NCBI GenBank assembly: GCA_012270125.1
Contig: JAAXIY010000043.1
Span: forward strand, 1-38,563
DNA: 38,563 nt
Source of the DNA: Paracoccaceae bacterium
Lineage (GTDB): Bacteria > Pseudomonadota > Alphaproteobacteria > Rhodobacterales > Rhodobacteraceae
Direction: 5' to 3'
A program made the translations under genes and the position numbers. Positions 32,493 to 38,563 of the stretch are shown in pieces. How positions within the stretch are numbered: position 1 is the first letter of the stretch; each line of letters starts with the position of its first letter. The notes below the pieces were generated by a model. That model saw nothing but the letters and a program-made list of their open reading frames with translations, was not told the origin of the DNA and searched no databases.

Positions 32493-34832
32493 ATGTCTGT
32501 TAAAAAAATTCTAGATAGTATGGACTACGGGGTTGCACCCGAAAGCGCTGTTGAAGCAAAAAAGTGGTTACTTAAACATAATTCTTCTTTTGGCCATTTT
32601 ATTGGTGGTGCGTTTACCAGTCCAAAACAGGGATTTAAATCTGTCAATCCCTCTAATGGGGAAACCATAGCCAGCTTAAGTCAGGCCACTAATAGAGATG
32701 TCAATAAAGCAGTTAAAGCCGCTAAAAATGCTTTCAAAAGTTGGTCGGTTGTCAATCCTCACGAAAGAGCGAAGGTATTATACTCAATTGCGCGGCTTTT
32801 ACAGAAAAATTCTCGTCTTTTTTCTGTTCTTGAAACAATCGATAATGGCAAGCCAATAAGAGAGTCTCGTGATATTGATATACCATTAGCACAACGGCAT
32901 TTTTATTATCACGCCGGACTTGCACAAATATATATGAGCAAAATCCAAAATATGGAGCCAATAGGGGTATGTGGCCAGATAATACCTTGGAACTTCCCAT
33001 TGCTGATGTTGGCTTGGAAAATTGCACCTGCTTTAGCGGCAGGTAATACAGTAGTTCTCAAACCTGCTGAGTATACTTCTTTAACCGCTCTTTTGTTTGC
33101 CGAAATCTGCTCAGAGGCCGGTGTACCAGACGGAGTAATAAACATCATAACCGGTGACGGTTCTGTTGGGGAAATGCTTGTTAATCATCCAGATATTGCA
33201 AAAATTGCGTTTACGGGATCGACGGAAGTTGGCAGAGTTATCAGAGAAAAAACTGCTGGCTCTGGAAAATCTCTTACACTTGAATTGGGTGGAAAATCTC
33301 CATTTATTGTCTTTGAAGATGCCGATTTAGACAGCGCTGTGGAGGGCCTGGTTGATGCTATCTGGTTCAATCAAGGTCAAGTATGTTGTGCTGGATCCAG
33401 GCTTTTAATTCACGAGAGTATTGAAGATAAGTTTCACAAAAAAATTCGAAATCGGATGAATAAATTACGTGTCGGTGATCCTCTCGATAAATCGGTAGAT
33501 ATGGGGGCTATTGTAGACAAATCCCAACTAATAAGAATAAAAAATTTGGTGTCTGAATCAGAGGGGCAGGTTTATTACGCTGAATGTGAAATACCGAAAA
33601 AAGGCCTTTATTATAAACCTACTTTAATTACAGGCCTGTCTCCATCAGATAAATTGATGCAAGAAGAAATTTTTGGCCCTGTCCTAGTAAGCACAACATT
33701 TCGTACACCAAAAGAAGCCTGTGATTTAGCAAATGACACAACTTATGGATTAGCTGCGAGTATATGGAGCGAAAACATTAATTTAGCACTGGGTTTGGCG
33801 CCAAAAATAAAAGCTGGTGTCGTTTGGATAAATGGTACCAACATGTTTGATGCAGCAATTGGCTTCGGTGGAGTTAAAGAAAGCGGTTTCGGACGTGAAG
33901 GAGGATGGGACGGTTTAAAAAGCTATCTAAAACATTCGATAAATTTTTCCGCAAATAAATCTAAAATAAAACAAAGCCATTCTAATCAAGGCACCATCAA
34001 TTTAGATAGAACAGCAAAACTATACATTGGTGGAAAACAAGTAAGGCCAGATGGGGGTTACTCACAAAAAGTTCTTGATGCCGCAAACAACTATGCTGGA
34101 CATGTTCCTTCTTCAAACAGGAAGGATATTAGAAATGCTGTTGAAGCAATGAATAAAGCGTCTAACTGGTCAACATCTTCTGGGCATTTGAGAGCTCAAA
34201 TAATTTATTTTATGGCCGAAAATCTTCACGCAAGAAGAGAAGAATTTTCCAAGCGCATCGATCAAATGTCTGGTAATAAAAGTGGAAAAAAAGAAGTTGA
34301 GTTTTCAATTAGACGGCTGTTTTCCTATGCTGCTTGGGCAGACAAATTTGATGGCTCAATTAGCGGTGTTCCAGTAAGGGGTGTCGGCTTGACTATGAGA
34401 GAAGCGGTTGGAAACATAATAGTCTTTTGCCCATCAAGTGAACCTTTGCTTTCTTTAATTTCTTGTATTGCTCCAGCAATCGCAATGGGGAACAGAGTTA
34501 CAGCCATTTCACCTTTTATTGGATCACTTACAGCAACAGACTTTTATCAGGTATTAGAAACATCGGACATTCCCCCGGGTGTTATAAATATTTTAACTGG
34601 CAATCAGCTTGATCTAGCACCACACGCATCCAGTCATATGGATGTGAACGCAGTTTGGTCTTTTTCTGAAGAAGAGATAACAAAAACGATTGAGTTTGAA
34701 GCTGCAAAAAACATAAAACGCACATGGTGCCTGAAAAACATTGATTGGTTTGATACAAGAGCGGAGGGAGAAATGTTTCTTGACGCAGCGACGGAGACAA
34801 AAAGTGTCTGGATTCCTTATGGTGAGGGTTGA
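32493..34832 (+). CDS. ALDH16-type double-domain aldehyde dehydrogenase
   Basis: 779 residues, far longer than a standard 500-residue ALDH. Residues about 35-490 are a complete ALDH domain: PWNFPLLMLAWKIAPAL at 165-181, FTGS at 241-244, ELGGK with Glu264, and FNQGQVC with catalytic Cys298. From about 505 a second, shorter ALDH-like domain follows that lacks the Cys and ELGGK motifs and ends early. This matches the ALDH16 family known from animals and from a roseobacter (Loktanella) enzyme with an active first domain. It starts two bases after deoC and would oxidise the acetaldehyde released by DeoC, or another aldehyde. The last 16 bases overlap the convergent lytic transglycosylase gene. Confidence 0.92.
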   Translation: MSVKKILDSMDYGVAPESAVEAKKWLLKHNSSFGHFIGGAFTSPKQGFKSVNPSNGETIASLSQATNRDVNKAVKAAKNAFKSWSVVNPHERAKVLYSIARLLQKNSRLFSVLETIDNGKPIRESRDIDIPLAQRHFYYHAGLAQIYMSKIQNMEPIGVCGQIIPWNFPLLMLAWKIAPALAAGNTVVLKPAEYTSLTALLFAEICSEAGVPDGVINIITGDGSVGEMLVNHPDIAKIAFTGSTEVGRVIREKTAGSGKSLTLELGGKSPFIVFEDADLDSAVEGLVDAIWFNQGQVCCAGSRLLIHESIEDKFHKKIRNRMNKLRVGDPLDKSVDMGAIVDKSQLIRIKNLVSESEGQVYYAECEIPKKGLYYKPTLITGLSPSDKLMQEEIFGPVLVSTTFRTPKEACDLANDTTYGLAASIWSENINLALGLAPKIKAGVVWINGTNMFDAAIGFGGVKESGFGREGGWDGLKSYLKHSINFSANKSKIKQSHSNQGTINLDRTAKLYIGGKQVRPDGGYSQKVLDAANNYAGHVPSSNRKDIRNAVEAMNKASNWSTSSGHLRAQIIYFMAENLHARREEFSKRIDQMSGNKSGKKEVEFSIRRLFSYAAWADKFDGSISGVPVRGVGLTMREAVGNIIVFCPSSEPLLSLISCIAPAIAMGNRVTAISPFIGSLTATDFYQVLETSDIPPGVINILTGNQLDLAPHASSHMDVNAVWSFSEEEITKTIEFEAAKNIKRTWCLKNIDWFDTRAEGEMFLDAATETKSVWIPYGEG

Positions 34833-35851
34833 GAAAGCAATCTTTTAAAAATCGACCTATCCGGATGTCCGTCAGGTGTCTGCTTAATATCTTTCTGAAA
34901 ATCAATTAAGGCTTTCTTTGAATTAAAGCCGAACTTACCATCTATACCGAAAGTATTATAACCCAGAAGTGTTAATTGTTTTTGCATAAGTCTTACTTCT
35001 GATGCGCCAATTCGCTCTCGGTTCTTTGGCCATAAAATTTTCTTTGGGGCTGTTATTAGGGCAGATGACAATATCCAAACACCAAAAACATAAAGTTCTG
35101 ACCTGTTGTAGTGAAAAATTGCTGATGCATTCATATCAAATTCAAAATGAGGGCCAGAATGCCCTAAAGGGGCAATCAAGCCATTTTGGGAACCCAACGA
35201 TATTCCTGCTTCCAAATAGTCCATCTCACTTGGTTTGCTAATTTTTCTCAAAATAAAACCATCCCGCACCCAACCCATTGCATTTAAATAATGAGCTGCA
35301 GAAGCAAAAGAATCTAACGGGTTATTTTTCTTCCAGATATTCGGGGGTTTTTTATGTTCAAATGGATAAGAAAATTTCAAAAAAGTTGTTGGCATGAATT
35401 GCATATGACCAAATGCGCCGGCCCAGCTACCGAATAGGCCATCTATCTCTATTCCCTTTTTATTTTTAATTTCTTCTAACGCTGAAAGCTCGGACTTAAA
35501 TAGCGCCTTTCGTTGCTCTCCTTCTGCTCCAAAAGCAAGGGTGGCTAAAGTGTCTACAACTCGATAGGTGCCAAGTTTCTCTCCAAAGTTTGTTTCGATT
35601 CCCCAGATAGCTATTATAACTTCGGGCGGCACACCCCAAACTTTATGTATTTTTGCTAATTGGGTTTCCCAGGCTTTGAGATTTTCTTTTCCAGTTTTAA
35701 TACGCTCTTTGGTAATGATTTTATTCAGATAAATTGGTAAGCTTAATGTAAATTCAGATTGGTTTTTATCTTTTATAAGAACATCCTCTTTAAAGTTCAC
35801 TTCACCATTAAAAGATGGGAATTCGTTCTTTATAAAATCTTTAAAACTCAT
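34817..35851 (-). CDS. Lytic murein transglycosylase (MltB-like, TIGR02283 type) with peptidoglycan-binding domain
   Basis: 344 residues. The catalytic domain contains Glu86 in AIWGIETNFGEKLGTYRV, then FGSWAGAFGHMQFMPTTFL and a DSFASAAHYLNAMGW segment, typical of membrane-type SLT family-3 enzymes that cleave glycan strands of peptidoglycan to anhydro-muropeptides. Residues about 280-340 are a PG_binding_1 domain (RLMQKQLTLLGYNTFGIDGKFG). Oddly, no signal peptide is visible: the ATG at 35851 leads straight into the domain, and the frame upstream is closed within 13 codons with no earlier start. It is 7 bases from the RNase R stop, in the same leftward unit, and overlaps the ALDH gene end by 16 bases. 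Confidence 0.9.
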   Translation of the reverse strand: MSFKDFIKNEFPSFNGEVNFKEDVLIKDKNQSEFTLSLPIYLNKIITKERIKTGKENLKAWETQLAKIHKVWGVPPEVIIAIWGIETNFGEKLGTYRVVDTLATLAFGAEGEQRKALFKSELSALEEIKNKKGIEIDGLFGSWAGAFGHMQFMPTTFLKFSYPFEHKKPPNIWKKNNPLDSFASAAHYLNAMGWVRDGFILRKISKPSEMDYLEAGISLGSQNGLIAPLGHSGPHFEFDMNASAIFHYNRSELYVFGVWILSSALITAPKKILWPKNRERIGASEVRLMQKQLTLLGYNTFGIDGKFGFNSKKALIDFQKDIKQTPDGHPDRSIFKRLLSQPSP

Positions 35852-35858
35852 CTTAGCT

Positions 35859-38105
35859 TTAAGACCTTTTGGCTTTCTTCTTTCTTTTTAAGGAACCTGA
35901 TTTATTTCTGTTAACCTTTCGACGAATAGATCTTAATGAGCGCTTTTTTTGAATATTAGGTATTTTCTCACCATCTATGTTCAAAGCATCAAAAGCTATA
36001 CCACCAGCAATTGGGTCAACTTCCTTTAAACGCACTGTTGCTCTCTGTCCTAAGCCTATAATCAAACCAGTTTCGGACCCCCTTAGAGTATTTGTTCGAT
36101 CATCATAATAGTAAAAGTCTGTACCAAGTGTTCTTACGGGCACTATACCCTCCGCCCCACTTTCATTTAGCCTTACAAAAAAACCAAACTTTGCCACACC
36201 ACTTATTTTTCCTTCAAACTCATTTCCAACTTTTTCTGACAAATATGATGCAAGATAACGATCAGTGGTATCTCTTTCAGCCACCATGGACCTTCTTTCG
36301 GTGTCTGATATATGCTTCGCTGTACCTTCAAGCTTTTCAGAATCCATTTCTTTCAATCCATCACAACCAAGCCCCAAAGAGCTTATTAAAGCCCGATGGG
36401 TAATTAGATCCGAATATCTCCTAATTGGAGAAGTGAAGTGGGCGTATTTTTTGAGAGCCAAACCAAAATGACCAAAATTCTCTCTACTATAATAGGCTTG
36501 AGACATCGATCGAAGTGTAGTCATGCTAATTAACTCAGAAAGATCGCTTTGTTTTGACTTTGTCAACAAATCATTCAAATGACTTGTTTGCAAAACTTGT
36601 CCTTTTGCTAAATTAAAGCCTGCTGATTGAGCAACCTCTCTAAGAGCATTCAATTTTTCTGGTGTTGGCTCTTCATGAACCCTGTAAAGAAATTCACTTC
36701 TAGCCTTAGAAAGCTCTTCAGCTGCAGCAACATTTGCTAAAATCATAAATTCTTCTATGAGCCTATGAGAGTCAAAACGCTCCTTCAAGACAACTGCTTT
36801 TACTCTGCCATTTTTAAATAGCTCTACTTTCCGCTCAGGCAGGTCTAAATCAAGTGGTTGGCGACAATCTTTAGATTTTTTTAAACAAAAATAACACTCA
36901 TAGAGAGGTTTTATAACATTTTCAAAGTGTGGTTTCACCTTCTCATTTACTGTACCCTCAACTGATTTTTGAACTTCTTCGTAATTTAAAGACGCTACAC
37001 TTTTTATATTTGCTCGGTGGAATGTTTGTTTCAGTTTCTTGCCCGACTTATCAATTGTAATGCATACCGCTAAACAAGGCCGCTCAATGCCTTCGTGAAT
37101 ACTACATAAGTCTCCCGAAAGCCTGTCTGGCAACATTGGAACAACTCTATCAGCAAAGTATGTTGAATTACCTCGCTTTCTGGCCTCTTCATCAAGTGCA
37201 CTCCCTGGTTTAACAAAATGGGCAACATCGGCTATCGCAACCCACAAAACATGACCTCCGATATTAGAAGGGTCCTTATCAGGGTGAGAGTAAACGGCAT
37301 CATCATGATCACGGGCATCAGATGGATCAATTGTAACAAAGGGAATTTTTGTCAGATCTTCGCGCTTTGCATCGACGGAGAAGTTGCTATTCTCTGACTC
37401 ATTTAATACATCCTCTGGAAATTGATGTGGTATTCCGTGTTGATGTATCGCTATCAGAGAGACGGCCTTTGGTCCTGATGGATCACCAACTATATTGATC
37501 ACCCTGGCCGCATGTAAACCAGACGCTCTCGGTCCTTTTATTTGCTCTGCCTCGACAAGTTCACCATCCTTAGCATCAAGAGCATCACTCAATTTGACGC
37601 TCCACTCCCTTCCTGATTTTTCTATTGGAAGTATGCGGCCACCTTCTGAGGTTTCCTTGAAAATTCCTAAAGTGTTCTTTGGAGTTTTTTTCAAAACCCT
37701 AATAATCCGTCCCTCATATTGGTATTGTTCATCCTGAACTATGGAAACTTTAGCAAGAACTCTATCACCATATGCTAATGCAGGATCAGATGCGCGAAAG
37801 ACCATCAAAACAATCGGTTCGGGCTCATCACCTTTCCAATCAACTGGCCTTGCAAAAAGATCACCATCGCTAGTACTTGCCATCATTTGCAAAATACAAA
37901 CACTTGGAAGTTGGTTTGGATTCTTAAAAGACTTTTTATTTTTATCTATTTCCCCGCTTAAAGTTAATTCTTTCAAAACTTTCTTTAACTCAACACGCAT
38001 GGAGCCCTTTATTCCAAAAGCCTTAGCAATTTCACGCTTACTAGATTTTTTTGGGTTATCTTTAATCCAATCTTGGATTTGCTTTTTTGTTGGTAATTTG
38101 CTCAT
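35859..38105 (-). CDS. rnr: Ribonuclease R (3'-5' exoribonuclease)
   Basis: 748 residues from the ATG at 38105; a TTG two codons earlier is possible. Domain order: winged-helix-like N-terminus (about 5-60), cold-shock domains (about 65-240), RNB catalytic domain opening with TIDPSDARDHDDAVY, whose Asp260, Asp266, Asp268 and Asp269 bind Mg, then a C-terminal S1 domain (GNEFEGKISGVAKFGFFVRL) and a Lys/Arg-rich tail of about 30 residues. It degrades structured RNA, including rRNA and tmRNA-tagged messages. The basic tail is typical of RNase R and not of RNase II. Upstream, a DUF2064 gene ends 27 bases away, suggesting a shared transcript. Confidence 0.95.
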   Translation of the reverse strand: MSKLPTKKQIQDWIKDNPKKSSKREIAKAFGIKGSMRVELKKVLKELTLSGEIDKNKKSFKNPNQLPSVCILQMMASTSDGDLFARPVDWKGDEPEPIVLMVFRASDPALAYGDRVLAKVSIVQDEQYQYEGRIIRVLKKTPKNTLGIFKETSEGGRILPIEKSGREWSVKLSDALDAKDGELVEAEQIKGPRASGLHAARVINIVGDPSGPKAVSLIAIHQHGIPHQFPEDVLNESENSNFSVDAKREDLTKIPFVTIDPSDARDHDDAVYSHPDKDPSNIGGHVLWVAIADVAHFVKPGSALDEEARKRGNSTYFADRVVPMLPDRLSGDLCSIHEGIERPCLAVCITIDKSGKKLKQTFHRANIKSVASLNYEEVQKSVEGTVNEKVKPHFENVIKPLYECYFCLKKSKDCRQPLDLDLPERKVELFKNGRVKAVVLKERFDSHRLIEEFMILANVAAAEELSKARSEFLYRVHEEPTPEKLNALREVAQSAGFNLAKGQVLQTSHLNDLLTKSKQSDLSELISMTTLRSMSQAYYSRENFGHFGLALKKYAHFTSPIRRYSDLITHRALISSLGLGCDGLKEMDSEKLEGTAKHISDTERRSMVAERDTTDRYLASYLSEKVGNEFEGKISGVAKFGFFVRLNESGAEGIVPVRTLGTDFYYYDDRTNTLRGSETGLIIGLGQRATVRLKEVDPIAGGIAFDALNIDGEKIPNIQKKRSLRSIRRKVNRNKSGSLKRKKKAKRS

Positions 38106-38132
38106 TAACAAAAACTGTTTCTTTTCTGTAAC

Positions 38133-38563
38133 CTAACAATTGGTTTTTATTTTTACCGCTTCTAGGTCAGCCAAACTGTCAACGTCCTGCAATTTAGAAA
38201 GCGAAGAAAATGGTTGGTCTTCAAAAGTTTCAATTGTGTCTGATAATGTCCAAGGGGAAGACCACCTAACTCCTTCAAAGAGTTTTCTTGGAAGCTGTCC
38301 TTGATGGCCAATTAACCAAAACCCACCATCCTCAGCTGGGCCAACAACAAATTTTCGTGATCCAAGTTTTCTGAAAGCTTTAGAAATCTCTAACTTTGTA
38401 ATGTTTGGTATATCGCCTCCAATTATACAAATAGGGCGATTTAAATAATACATGAAAATATTTTGCATTTTCTGCCCTAAATTACCCTTGCCTTGTGGAA
38501 TACACTTTATTTTTGAAGGCCAAAATTTACTTCTTTTCACAAAGAAATCTGGGCTTAACGAAA
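38133..38563 (-). CDS. DUF2064/TIGR04282-family glycosyltransferase-like protein, C-terminal part
   Basis: The frame is open through the right edge of the window, so the N-terminus is missing; a GTG at 38540 is not a convincing start because the residues before it (S-P-D-F-F-V-K) continue the family pattern. Recognised by QGKGNLGQKM, then CIIGGDIPNI (nucleotide-sugar-type GGD/GTD motif), VVGPAEDGGFWLIG and RWSSPWTLSDT. These proteins share the GT-A fold of cofC/MobA-like nucleotidyl- or glycosyltransferases; function is not established. Cytoplasmic, no membrane segment in the visible part. First gene seen of the leftward group with rnr and the lytic transglycosylase. Confidence 0.85.
   Translation of the reverse strand, partial: SLSPDFFVKRSKFWPSKIKCIPQGKGNLGQKMQNIFMYYLNRPICIIGGDIPNITKLEISKAFRKLGSRKFVVGPAEDGGFWLIGHQGQLPRKLFEGVRWSSPWTLSDTIETFEDQPFSSLSKLQDVDSLADLEAVKIKTNC

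Noticed and set aside
1-38563. tRNA or rRNA genes, CRISPR arrays, insertion sequences, prophage
   Set aside because: No cloverleaf, ribosomal RNA, regularly spaced repeats, transposase or phage genes were seen on reading the window; a covariance-model search could still find a small RNA.

Overview
The window is AT-rich and densely coding, with no gene-free stretch over 300 bases, no RNA genes, no CRISPR array and no insertion sequence that I could see. It looks like a chromosomal segment of a low-GC marine alphaproteobacterium, most plausibly a Rhodobacterales (roseobacter-type) bacterium. This is inferred from the gene mix: a membrane-bound PuuD urate oxidase with XdhABC, an AMP nucleosidase, a monomeric NADP isocitrate dehydrogenase, a DeoC paired with an ALDH16-type double aldehyde dehydrogenase, and TIGR02283-type lytic transglycosylase and RNase R genes. 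The species cannot be fixed from the sequence alone.

Region 1 (1-7083) is purine catabolism. A leftward operon reads uraH-xdhA-xdhB-xdhC-puuD-puuE (puuE cut by the window edge), and uraD diverges from it. Together these take hypoxanthine/xanthine to urate, 5-hydroxyisourate, OHCU, allantoin and allantoate. Region 2 (7132-14122) is a leftward peptide/opine-type ABC importer (binding protein, permease, a permease-ATPase fusion, second ATPase), a divergent DUF1028 gene and a GntR/FadR-type regulator. Twin 12-bp operator-like repeats lie in the divergent promoter.

Region 3 (14260-23281) is the most unusual part. A tautomerase-NTF2 fusion gene diverges from a tight rightward operon: aconitase-superfamily large and small subunits, an isocitrate lyase/PEP-mutase-superfamily lyase, hydantoinase/oxoprolinase B and A, an isochorismatase-fold hydrolase lacking the usual nucleophilic cysteine, and an FAD dehydrogenase. 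Hydratase pair plus lyase resembles the DmdAB-Dml end of nicotinate fermentation (2,3-dimethylmaleate to propionate plus pyruvate). The hydantoinase and hydrolase suggest prior opening of a cyclic amide or imide. My working model is a catabolic pathway for a (possibly alkylated) cyclic imide or hydantoin ending in pyruvate and a carboxylic acid; the substrate is unproven. The neighbouring transporter, DUF1028 protein and regulator may serve it.

Region 4 (23388-32490 and on to 34832) holds central metabolism: monomeric isocitrate dehydrogenase, IlvD, an EamA exporter, an HU protein with a clear terminator, AMP nucleosidase, a class II aldolase-like protein lacking the usual catalytic glutamate, then DeoC and the double ALDH for deoxyribose-phosphate use. 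AMP nucleosidase and DeoC link functionally to region 1, since together they could dismantle nucleotides. Region 5 (34817-38563) is a leftward set: a DUF2064 protein (cut by the window edge), RNase R, and a lytic transglycosylase without a visible signal peptide.
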